A DNA stretch of 64,000 nucleotides from Athalassotoga sp049965695 (GTDB taxonomy: Bacteria; Thermotogota; Thermotogae; Mesoaciditogales; Mesoaciditogaceae): assembly GCF_049965695.1 (NCBI RefSeq), contig NZ_JBMFWB010000009.1, positions 11,142 through 75,141 on the forward strand, given 5' to 3'. Made by a program: the position numbers and the translations under genes. Shown here one piece after another: positions 8,357-15,628 of the stretch. The notes beneath the pieces were generated by a model. It did no database searches. It was not told the DNA's origin and saw only the letters and a list, made by a program, of their open reading frames with translations. Every line of letters begins with the position of its first letter. The stretch's first letter is position 1.

Positions 8357-8418
8357 GTAACGGGTGACACGTAATCGGTAATCAGTAAAACAGCGGGTAG
8401 CCGGTAGCACGTGGAAAA
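8357..8418 (+). repeat. Degenerate tandem array with 7-base period, run 2
   Basis: Successive seven-base units: gtaacgg, gtgacac, gtaatcg, gtaatca, gtaaaac, a five-base agcgg, then gtagccg, gtagcac, gtggaaa. The same units, partly reordered, occur at 15450-15510. It ends 24 bases before the lysC start, and the lysC ribosome site lies in the repeat-derived GGAGGCGGAGG. Confidence 0.75.
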
Positions 8419-8441
8419 GACGGACGGAGGCGGAGGATAAG

Positions 8442-9650
8442 ATGCTTGTAGTTCAAAAATACGGCGGTACATCTGTTGAGACTACCGAAAAGATACTCAA
8501 GATAGCCGAAAAAATTGCTCAGGATTACGATCGCGGCGATAAAATCGTCGTCGTCGTTTCGGCCATGGGTAAGACGACAAACTATCTTATAAATTTGCTC
8601 GATCAGGTCAATCCAAATGCCAATTCGAGGGAATACGATATGATAGCGTCAACAGGCGAGCAAATATCCATTGCGCTTATGGCCTCGGCACTTTCGAGGT
8701 ACGGGAAAAGATCCGTGTCTTTAACGGGCTTCCAAGCGGGAATAGATACCGATTCGACTTACTCGAGGGCTGCTTTGAAAAGGGTGTACAGAGGGAAGTT
8801 GATGTCTCTCATAGATGATGGAATCATACCGGTAGTTGCCGGTTTCCAAGGGATTAGCCCGTCGGGAGATATCACGACGCTTGGACGCGGTGGTTCTGAC
8901 ACGACTGCCGTCGCCGTTGCCTATGGCATAGGTGCCGATCTGTGTGAGATATACACGGATGTTGACGGGGTGTATGCCGCCGATCCGAGATACGTTGACA
9001 AACCCAAGAAAATCGATAAAATTTCTTACGACGAGATGATAGAAATGGCAGCGCACGGTGCAAAGGTACTTCACCTAAGGTCCGTTGAACTTGCGCGCAG
9101 GTATCACGTGAAACTTGTCGTTAAACATGCTCACATGAAATCTGAAGGTACGATCATAGAGGAGGTTGGACGATTGGAAGAACCTTTGGTTAGATCTTTA
9201 ACTGTCGATGAAGGCATAGTGAAAATAGTCATAGAAGATGTGCCTGACATACCCGGAATAGCGGCCAGAACCTTTAAACAACTTTCGGACGGGCATGTCT
9301 CTTTGGACATGATAGTTCAAAGCATGCATAGAGACGGAAAAAATGATATCGCATTCACCGTCTCGAAAGAAGAATTCAAAGATGCTTTGGAAGCCGTCAA
9401 TCATGTGAAAGAGGAGATTAAAGCAGGTAATATCCATTCAGACGATACGATGGCAAAGATATCGATCGTTGGAGTGAACATAATAGGATCATCTGAAATA
9501 GTTTACAACATGTTCGATGCCATAGCCTCGATAGGAGTCAACATAGACATGATAAGCACTTCCAACAGCAGGATATCTTGCGTGATAAAAAGGGAAAAAT
9601 TAAGAGAAGTGGCAAAGGTCGTTTCAAAAAGATTCGGATTGGAGGAATAA
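8442..9650 (+). CDS. lysC: Aspartate kinase with two ACT domains
   Basis: First step of the aspartate family pathway (lysine, threonine, methionine): ATP plus aspartate to aspartyl-phosphate. The 402-residue protein starts with the kinase motif KYGGTSV at residues 6-12. A conserved FQGISPSGDITTLGRGGSDTTAV stretch binds substrate and nucleotide. Two ACT domains fill residues about 260-402 (DVPDIPGIAARTF and VNIIGSSEIVYNMFDAI), implying feedback control by an amino acid. The ATG follows GGAGG. The stop is one base before the asd start, so the pair is co-transcribed. Confidence 0.96.
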   Translation: MLVVQKYGGTSVETTEKILKIAEKIAQDYDRGDKIVVVVSAMGKTTNYLINLLDQVNPNANSREYDMIASTGEQISIALMASALSRYGKRSVSLTGFQAGIDTDSTYSRAALKRVYRGKLMSLIDDGIIPVVAGFQGISPSGDITTLGRGGSDTTAVAVAYGIGADLCEIYTDVDGVYAADPRYVDKPKKIDKISYDEMIEMAAHGAKVLHLRSVELARRYHVKLVVKHAHMKSEGTIIEEVGRLEEPLVRSLTVDEGIVKIVIEDVPDIPGIAARTFKQLSDGHVSLDMIVQSMHRDGKNDIAFTVSKEEFKDALEAVNHVKEEIKAGNIHSDDTMAKISIVGVNIIGSSEIVYNMFDAIASIGVNIDMISTSNSRISCVIKREKLREVAKVVSKRFGLEE

Positions 9651-9651
9651 G

Positions 9652-10617
9652 ATGAAAATAGGAGTTGTTGGTGCCACTGGCGAAGTTGGCAGAACGATGG
9701 TAAAAGTGCTTGAAGAGAGGAATCATGAATTTGGCAGTTTAAGACTTTTTGCTTCCGAAAGGTCGCGCGGCGTTAAAATCCCATTTCATGGCAAAGAGAT
9801 AGAAGTTGAGACTTTGACGGAAGAGTCGATGAAGGCTGGCTTTGATTTTTTACTCTTTTCCGCCGGAAAGGATATATCCAAACATTTTGCACCGATAGCA
9901 TCGGCGCATGGAACAACTATCATAGACAATTCTTCTGCCTTCAGAATGGATCCGAAAATTCCACTTGTCGTTCCAGATGTCAACCCTCACGTTTTGAAAG
10001 GATACAAAGGGATAATTGCGAATCCGAATTGTTCGACGATACAACTTGTGATGGCACTTAAGCCTATTCACGATATTTACAACCTTAAAAGGGTTGTCGT
10101 GACGACGATGCAAGCAGTTTCGGGAAGCGGGCATAAAGGAATAGAAGAACTCGAAATGGAAATGAAAGGTACAGGATCTCCGAAAGTTTATCCCCGAGAA
10201 ATCGCTTACAATTGCATTCCTCAAATTGGTCCCATCTTCGATAACGGCTTTTCGGAAGAAGAGATGAAAATGTTCAACGAAACAAGGAAGATAATGGAAT
10301 GTGATTGCATCGTTGAAGCGACTACCGTAAGAGTTCCTGTGTTTTATGGGCATTCGGAGTCAGTGCTTGCCGAATTTAAAAGCAAGGTGGATTTGGGAAC
10401 GGTTTTAAAAGCCTGGAAAGCATCTCCATACTTGAAAGTATGGGACGACTATCCCACCCCGATAGAGATAAAAGGAAGTGATCTTTCTCACATCGGAAGA
10501 CCCAGAATCTCTTCAAACGGCGCTCTGATGTTCTGGAACGTTGCGGACAACGTCAGAGTAGGCGCTGCGACAAACGCTGTGAGAATTTTGGAGTACTTTA
10601 CAGATATCGAACGATGA
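9652..10617 (+). CDS. asd: Aspartate-semialdehyde dehydrogenase
   Basis: Reduces aspartyl-phosphate to aspartate semialdehyde with NADPH, directly after LysC. The 321 residues include the nucleotide-binding GATGEVGRTM (7-16), the catalytic Cys127 in NPNCSTIQLV, and the conserved VSGSGHKGIEEL segment. The ATG follows the GGAGG at the end of lysC. Its last 20 bases overlap the 3' end of the convergent thrB gene. Confidence 0.96.
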   Translation: MKIGVVGATGEVGRTMVKVLEERNHEFGSLRLFASERSRGVKIPFHGKEIEVETLTEESMKAGFDFLLFSAGKDISKHFAPIASAHGTTIIDNSSAFRMDPKIPLVVPDVNPHVLKGYKGIIANPNCSTIQLVMALKPIHDIYNLKRVVVTTMQAVSGSGHKGIEELEMEMKGTGSPKVYPREIAYNCIPQIGPIFDNGFSEEEMKMFNETRKIMECDCIVEATTVRVPVFYGHSESVLAEFKSKVDLGTVLKAWKASPYLKVWDDYPTPIEIKGSDLSHIGRPRISSNGALMFWNVADNVRVGAATNAVRILEYFTDIER

Positions 10618-11431
10618 TGCCTTCTATGGATGTTTTTTTGTGAAGCAGTTGCCATCCCTGTGGGACCGCTATATCGTGTGTGCCCATGATGGCGATTGCC
10701 GTACCGGAACCGCAAAGAAAGATCGGATCTTCAACCTTGGATTTCGTTTCCTCAAAAAAAGCCTTCAATTCAGGATGAAGAGAAAGCCTTAAATCCTGAT
10801 GAAGTCTATCTTCAAAAAACTCTTGAAGCATCCTTCTGTCTCTGTAATTTGCAAGCACCATTGTGGCACGTTGAAGGTTAAAAACGGCATCTTCAAGAGG
10901 CACCATTTTGGGTAAAATTTTTCTTGCTTCTTGAGTTGGAGTTGAAAATGGTGGAATCACAATTGTAATCTCTCTGCACATGGGTTGCATCGAAACGGCG
11001 CCGTAACCGCTTTTGAGATGCGCGCTCACCGTAAAGCCACCGAAAACTGAAGCGGCCACGTTATCCGGATGACCTTCTATTTTAGTCGCCATTTCAAATA
11101 TCTGTTGCCTTGAAAAATGTCTATTTATTTCCATCGCGGCTGCTATACCGAGAATTATAGAGGCGGCACTTGAACCGAGACCTTTCTGAGGTGGTATCAT
11201 CGATATTTTTTTTATCTTGTATCTCCAGTCTATGCCGTTACTTTCCATCACTTCTTTGAAGGCTTTAAAAAACAGATCTTCTCCTTCAACTTTTATACCC
11301 ATTTCGGTGATAGAGAGTTCTGTGTCGTACTCTATCTCAACTTCGTTTCGGAGATCTATGGCAAGGCCAAAAGTATCGAATCCGCTTCCGAGATTTGCTA
11401 TCGATGCGGGCACCGAAACTAAAAGTTTCAT
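10598..11431 (-). CDS. thrB: Homoserine kinase (GHMP family)
   Basis: Phosphorylates homoserine for threonine synthesis. The 277-residue protein has the N-terminal PASIANLGSGFDTFGLAI typical of ThrB and the GHMP ATP loop PPQKGLGSSAAS at 80-91. The start overlaps the thrC stop by 4 bases. The C-terminal coding end overlaps asd from the opposite strand, leaving no room for a terminator. Homoserine dehydrogenase is not in the window, so it must be encoded elsewhere. Confidence 0.95.
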   Translation of the reverse strand: MKLLVSVPASIANLGSGFDTFGLAIDLRNEVEIEYDTELSITEMGIKVEGEDLFFKAFKEVMESNGIDWRYKIKKISMIPPQKGLGSSAASIILGIAAAMEINRHFSRQQIFEMATKIEGHPDNVAASVFGGFTVSAHLKSGYGAVSMQPMCREITIVIPPFSTPTQEARKILPKMVPLEDAVFNLQRATMVLANYRDRRMLQEFFEDRLHQDLRLSLHPELKAFFEETKSKVEDPIFLCGSGTAIAIMGTHDIAVPQGWQLLHKKTSIEGIIVRYL

Positions 11432-12468
11432 GAACTCACCTCCCTCGAAAATATTTCGAAGTCAACAGGTATTGTTTTTATTCTATCTGCGTATTCGTGA
11501 TCAACGACGTTTGGATCTTTAAGTCCATTACCTGTCAACGTCGCGACAATTGTTTCCCCACCCCTGAACATGTCTTTCATCTTCAAAATGCCGGCAACGG
11601 ACGCTGCCGACGCCGGTTCGCAGAATATGCCTTCATTCACGGCGATCAATTGCTGAGCGTGCAGTATTTCTTTGTCCGTGACAGTGCCTATCATGCCTTT
11701 GGATTCATCCCTTGCCGAGATGGCCTTTTGCCAACTTGCAGGATTTCCTATCCTTATAGCGGTCGCTATGGTTTCAGGATTTTCTATGGGGTATCCTTTG
11801 ACAATGGGCGCAGCACCTTCGGCCTGAAACCCCATCATGTGTGGTAATTTAGACGATTTACCGTATGATCTGTACTCTTTGTATCCCATCCAGTATGCGG
11901 TTATGTTACCGGCATTTCCAACCGGAAGAAAATGGTAATCGGGTGCCTCTCCAAGTTCGTCGACGATCTCAAAGGCCGCGGTTTTTTGTCCTTGAAGTCT
12001 GTAAGGATTTATCGAATTGACAACTGTCACAGGAAATTTTTCACTTGCAAGTCTGACCATTTTAAGACAATCATCGAAGTTTCCGTTTATCTGAACGACC
12101 TTTGCCCCGTATATCAAAGACTGGGCAAGTTTGCCTATCGCAATTTTGCCCGAAGGTATGACAACAATGGCCTTCAAATCAAAAGCCGTCGCGTATGCAG
12201 CGGCAGAAGCAGAGGTATTGCCCGTTGACGCACATATAACGGTTTTTGCCCCTTCTTCAATGGATTTTGCAATGGCAACGACCATCCCTCTATCTTTGAA
12301 AGAGCCGGTTGGATTCATACCTTCATATTTTAGATAGAGATCGATACCTAACATCTTTCCGAGATGCTTTGTCTTTATAAGCGGTGTGAAACCTTCTCCT
12401 AAAGTTATAACAGGAGTATTTTCATTTACGGGCAAAAATTTTGCGTATTTGTCAAGAATTTTTTCCAC
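11428..12468 (-). CDS. thrC: Threonine synthase
   Basis: PLP enzyme converting O-phosphohomoserine to threonine. It is 346 residues, the short bacterial form. The PLP lysine is Lys58 in GSFKDRGM, and the phosphate loop GNAGNITAYW and the start-side substrate motif GEGFTPL are present. The ATG is preceded by TAGGAGGCAG. It is the first gene of the thrC-thrB pair, which faces lysC-asd; the four together connect aspartate to threonine except for homoserine dehydrogenase. The 70-base leader upstream is very AT-rich. Confidence 0.95.
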   Translation of the reverse strand: MEKILDKYAKFLPVNENTPVITLGEGFTPLIKTKHLGKMLGIDLYLKYEGMNPTGSFKDRGMVVAIAKSIEEGAKTVICASTGNTSASAAAYATAFDLKAIVVIPSGKIAIGKLAQSLIYGAKVVQINGNFDDCLKMVRLASEKFPVTVVNSINPYRLQGQKTAAFEIVDELGEAPDYHFLPVGNAGNITAYWMGYKEYRSYGKSSKLPHMMGFQAEGAAPIVKGYPIENPETIATAIRIGNPASWQKAISARDESKGMIGTVTDKEILHAQQLIAVNEGIFCEPASAASVAGILKMKDMFRGGETIVATLTGNGLKDPNVVDHEYADRIKTIPVDFEIFSREVSS

Positions 12469-12539
12469 GACTGCCTCCTAATGGTTAACGTATTTTATAT
12501 GTTGTCAATCAATTATATAATAATTCTGTTTAAAAAATA

Positions 12540-13199
12540 TCATACGCCTGGCATTCTTACCATCTTCTCAATTCTTGAAAAACCCCATGTTATAACCATG
12601 ACAATTACAAGGTAGATAATCGCAACGCTGAGAAAAACATTCATAAATTCAAAGTTCCTGCTTGCGATGAATTCCCCTTGAGCCATGAGTTCCGGAACCC
12701 CAACAAGGTATGCGACAGACGTGTATTTTATGAGATAGACGAATTCATTTGTCCACGACGGTATGACTTTTATAAGTGCTTGAGGCATGATGACCCTTGT
12801 TATTGCCTGCCATTTCGTCATCCCGATCGAAAGTGCGGCTTTCATCTGACCTGTATCGACGGATTGAATGGACCCTCTTATGTATTCTGCCTGATAGGCG
12901 CCGCTGTTTATGGAAAAACTTATTATCGAAGCGATTATCGGAGAAAGGCGTATTCCGATCTGAGGGAGTGCAAAGTAAAAGATGAAAAGTTGAACAAGCA
13001 AAGGCGTACCTCTTATCACCTCGACAAAGGCCGTCGATATGGTGTAAGACCATTTTTTGCCATAACTCCTCGATATGCCGACGATGATTCCTATCACAAA
13101 GCCAATCGCTATTGAAGAAAGCGCAAGTTCTACGGTGAAAACAAGTCCGTCCATCAAAAACGGAAAAGCGTTCACGAAGACATTTATGAAACGGATCAT
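12540..13199 (-). CDS. Polar amino acid ABC transporter permease (second subunit)
   Basis: A 219-residue HisM/GlnP-type inner membrane protein with about five hydrophobic segments. The characteristic loop EVIRGTPLLVQLFIFYFALP and the ATPase-contacting EAA-like segment (SIGMTKWQAITRVIMPQALIKVIPSW) are both present. It is the last gene of a four-gene operon, overlapping the ATPase gene by 4 bases. The substrate is a polar or charged amino acid by family; which one cannot be told from sequence. Confidence 0.92.
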   Translation of the reverse strand: MIRFINVFVNAFPFLMDGLVFTVELALSSIAIGFVIGIIVGISRSYGKKWSYTISTAFVEVIRGTPLLVQLFIFYFALPQIGIRLSPIIASIISFSINSGAYQAEYIRGSIQSVDTGQMKAALSIGMTKWQAITRVIMPQALIKVIPSWTNEFVYLIKYTSVAYLVGVPELMAQGEFIASRNFEFMNVFLSVAIIYLVIVMVITWGFSRIEKMVRMPGV

Positions 13200-13930
13200 C
13201 TTCCCTCCATGAATTTGGCCAAAAACTGACGTGTTCTTTCTTGCGAAGGATTATTCAAGATCAAAGATGGAATTCCTTCTTCTATTATCTCGCCATTTTC
13301 CATGAAAATAATTCTATCCGCGACATCTTTCGCAAAACCTATCTCATGTGTGACTATGAGCATCGTCATGCCTTCGCGCGCGAGTTTCTTTATAACCTCT
13401 AACACTTCGCCGACAAGTTCCGGGTCGAGTGCCGATGTGGGCTCATCAAAAAGAATGAGATCCGGTTCCATGGCAAGTGCCCTTGCAATTCCGACACGTT
13501 GCTTTTGGCCTCCGGAAAGTTGCGCCGGATAGGCATGCATTTGCAATTCGAGCCCCACTTTTTTGAGATTTTCTTTGGCTATACTTTCGGCTTTTTCGCG
13601 AGAAAATTTTTTCACCCTCATAGGACCTATCATTACGTTGTTCAAAACCGTCAAATGGTTGAACAAATTGAATTCTTGAAAAACCATCCCTATTTTTTGT
13701 CTGAAAATTTCAGGATGCTTTGATCCTGTTATCTGACTCTCGTTAAGATAAATTTCTCCGCCATCGGGCTCTGTAAGTCTGTTTATGCACATCAACATCG
13801 TAGATTTACCTGTGCCTGAAGGACCTATAACGACGACTGTTTCACCTTTTTCCATCTCAAAAGAAATGCCTTTGATTATCTCTTTTTCTCCGTAACGCTT
13901 CTTCAAATTTTTTATTTGCAGTACCTTCAT
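13196..13930 (-). CDS. Polar amino acid ABC transporter ATP-binding protein
   Basis: A 244-residue GlnQ/HisP-type ATPase energising the two neighbouring permeases. It has Walker A GPSGTGKST at 36-44, the Q-loop (GMVFQEFNLFNHLTV), signature LSGGQKQR, Walker B LILFDEPTSALDPE and the switch His in IVTHE. It overlaps both flanking permease genes by 4 bases, a classic coupled operon. Confidence 0.96.
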   Translation of the reverse strand: MKVLQIKNLKKRYGEKEIIKGISFEMEKGETVVVIGPSGTGKSTMLMCINRLTEPDGGEIYLNESQITGSKHPEIFRQKIGMVFQEFNLFNHLTVLNNVMIGPMRVKKFSREKAESIAKENLKKVGLELQMHAYPAQLSGGQKQRVGIARALAMEPDLILFDEPTSALDPELVGEVLEVIKKLAREGMTMLIVTHEIGFAKDVADRIIFMENGEIIEEGIPSLILNNPSQERTRQFLAKFMEGR

Positions 13931-14598
13931 GCCCTTTCACCTCTGAACTCAAAGCCCGGAAGTGCGAATCGCTTTTCGATTCTTCTTACAACCGTGTTCG
14001 TTGAGAAGGTTACAGTAAAATAAATGGCGGCGCAAAACAGATAAATCAACAAAGGCTCATAAGTTGTGGATACTATATAGGTGCCTTCTCGAAGCAATTC
14101 CGTAACTCCAAGTGCGTAAGCGAAAGACGTGTCTTTTAGCACTATCGTGAATTCATTTGTAAGAGGAGCAACGGCAAATCTTAAAGCCTGAGGAAGTGTA
14201 ACATGAAGGAATATTTGCGTGCCATTCATTCCTATCGATTGAGCGGCAAGTGTCTGACCTTTCGGGACAGAAAGTATGGCACCGCGGAATATCTGCGATT
14301 GATATGCTGAACTGCAAAGGCCCAAAGACAAGATCGCTGCCATAAATGGGTTGAATCTGATCCCAAAAGAAGGAAGACCAAAAAACAATATGAACATCAC
14401 GACGAGCAAAGGTATGCTCCTCAAAACTCTTTCGTAAACTGTGGCAATTATCTTCAGAGGAATATTTCCATAAATCTGTGCAAGTGATACGACAATTGCG
14501 ATCGAAAAAGCGATCACAAATGAGATGACGGTCAGTTCGACCGTCACGATGGTACCGTCAAGTAAAACTTTCAAGGTGGATACAAGATCCATCTTCAT
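13927..14598 (-). CDS. Polar amino acid ABC transporter permease (first subunit)
   Basis: A 223-residue HisM/GlnP-type permease with the loop ERVLRSIPLLVVMFILFFGLP and the coupling segment SIGMNGTQIFLHVTLPQALR. It is clearly paralogous to the other permease of the operon; the two probably form a heterodimeric channel. It overlaps the binding-protein gene by 4 bases. Confidence 0.92.
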   Translation of the reverse strand: MKMDLVSTLKVLLDGTIVTVELTVISFVIAFSIAIVVSLAQIYGNIPLKIIATVYERVLRSIPLLVVMFILFFGLPSFGIRFNPFMAAILSLGLCSSAYQSQIFRGAILSVPKGQTLAAQSIGMNGTQIFLHVTLPQALRFAVAPLTNEFTIVLKDTSFAYALGVTELLREGTYIVSTTYEPLLIYLFCAAIYFTVTFSTNTVVRRIEKRFALPGFEFRGERA

Positions 14599-15323
14599 TT
14601 ACCAAAATATTTATCTACAAGTTGAGACAATTGACCCGATGCTTTGACTTTGGCCAGACCGTCGTTGATCATATCAAGCAGCGTTTTATTTCCTTTGTTA
14701 ACGGCTATTCCGTAATTTTCATTTGTTATTATCACTCCGACTATTGACACAGGTTGTGTCTGGGCAAATCTTTGCGCAACGGGACTGTCCAGTACGACAG
14801 CGTTAACCTCACCGTTGATGAGAGCCTGAAGCGCGTAGATAAAACTTTCATATCTGACTATATTCTTGAGAATGCCGGTTTTAATGAGATTATCGCTTAC
14901 CCATAAATCTCCGGTCGTACCTGTTTGCACGCCAATTTTGTTATTTCCAAAAAGCACTGTAAGGTTGTAATTTGAATCTTTTTTGACTATCACGTCTTGA
15001 TCTGCAGACCAGTAAGGATCTGAAAAATCGACAACCTGAAGCCTATCAGGGGTTATGGTCATACCGGCAATGGCAATGTCAATTATTCCGGATTTCAAAG
15101 CAGGTATAAGAGAATCAAATGACATATCTCTTATCTGAACCTGAAAACCCTCGACTTTACCTATTGCCTGTATAAGATCCACGTCAAAACCAACGTACTG
15201 TCCGTTTTGTACGTATTCAAATGGTGGAAAATCAGCAGAAGTTCCGACTATGTAGGTTTTGGAGAATGCAAATCCAACAAGAGCAAAAAGAAATACCAGC
15301 ATAACCAATACAATCTTTTTCAT
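14595..15323 (-). CDS. Polar amino acid ABC transporter substrate-binding protein
   Basis: A 242-residue periplasmic binding protein (SBP_bac_3 family). A signal peptide covers residues 1 to about 21 (MKKIVLVMLVFLFALVGFAF), with no lipobox cysteine. The mature part shows the family signature VGTSADFPPFEYVQNGQY and GFDVDLIQAI, with IDIAIAGMTITPDR in the hinge region. It is the first gene of the transporter operon, with CAAGGGAGGTAC as the ribosome site. Confidence 0.95.
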   Translation of the reverse strand: MKKIVLVMLVFLFALVGFAFSKTYIVGTSADFPPFEYVQNGQYVGFDVDLIQAIGKVEGFQVQIRDMSFDSLIPALKSGIIDIAIAGMTITPDRLQVVDFSDPYWSADQDVIVKKDSNYNLTVLFGNNKIGVQTGTTGDLWVSDNLIKTGILKNIVRYESFIYALQALINGEVNAVVLDSPVAQRFAQTQPVSIVGVIITNENYGIAVNKGNKTLLDMINDGLAKVKASGQLSQLVDKYFGK

Positions 15324-15355
15324 TGCCCGTACCTCCCTTGCCAGTTATTTCTGAA

Positions 15356-15383
15356 ATTATACCATAAAAATGGAAAGGTGAAA
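15356..15383 (-). promoter_or_regulatory. Candidate sigma-70 promoter of the amino acid transporter operon
   Basis: On the minus strand TTTCAC (15378-15383), 16 bases, then a perfect TATAAT (15356-15361), 33 bases before the start codon. The -10 is strong and the -35 partial. Confidence 0.5.
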
Positions 15384-15449
15384 TAACCCGAATTGACAAT
15401 GGCAAAAACAGAGATTAGGAATTAGACATTAGAGGAAAAGCAATGATCT

Positions 15450-15547
15450 GTAACGGGTGATGCGTAATCAGTAAAACGGCATGTGGCGGGTAGCGGGTAG
15501 CATGTAGAAAAAATAGTAACGTGTGATCGGTAACGAGTAAGCAGTCA
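15450..15547 (+). repeat. Degenerate tandem array with 7-base period, second locus
   Basis: Units gtaacgg, gtgatgc, gtaatca, gtaaaacggcat, gtggcgg, gtagcgg, gtagcat, gtagaaaaaata, gtaacgt, gtgatcg, gtaacga, gtaagca, gtcaaaa. The 7-base step is kept except at two 12-base units, each of which is 7 plus 5. Positions 15486-15601 match 8111-8226 with four mismatches. The rest of 15324-15628 holds only the transporter promoter, ATTAG-rich simple sequence and repeat copy C. Confidence 0.75.
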
Positions 15548-15560
15548 AAAACAAAAAGCG

Positions 15561-15582
15561 ATTCCAGTTCTTCGACTGGAAT
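15561..15582. repeat. Second copy of the 8-bp perfect hairpin
   Basis: Identical to 8186-8207: ATTCCAGT, loop TCTTCG, ACTGGAAT. It is part of the 116-base block shared by the two loci. Confidence 0.7.
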
Positions 15583-15591
15583 GACAGACGG

Positions 15592-15628
15592 AGGCGGAGA
15601 GTCGGAATTTGAACTTTGTGTGGTATAA
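15592..15628 (+). repeat. Dispersed palindromic repeat, copy C (internally deleted)
   Basis: The left end GGAGGCGGAGAG, as in copy B, is joined directly to the tail TCGGAATTTGAACTTTGTG plus TGGTATAAC; the whole palindromic core is missing. It ends exactly at the TAG stop (complement of 15629-15631) of the radical SAM gene and points into that gene antisense. Confidence 0.7.

Larger units (their letters stand above)
7859..8441. other. Gene-free, repeat-rich intergenic segment
   Basis: This 583-base stretch between divergent genes contains no credible gene. Short open frames inside it fall entirely in repeats. It holds palindromic repeat copies A (7885-8003, minus) and B (8216-8296, plus), two runs of a 7-base-period array (8110-8176 and 8357-8418), a perfect 8-bp hairpin at 8186-8207, and an AT-rich piece at 8010-8100 with a possible promoter toward lysC. 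Block 8111-8226 recurs at 15486-15601 with 4 mismatches in 116 bases. Confidence 0.85.

Noticed and set aside
8110..8418. CRISPR-like array
   Set aside because: The repeated unit is only 7 bases, contiguous, degenerate and without unique spacers; no cas genes nearby.
8010..8441. Lysine riboswitch before lysC
   Set aside because: The leader is made of repeats and shows none of the conserved five-helix core.
8099..8472. Several overlapping open frames of 69-100 codons on the minus strand
   Set aside because: They lie entirely in palindromic repeat B and the 7-base arrays or run antisense into lysC, have no ribosome sites and low-complexity proline/leucine-rich products.
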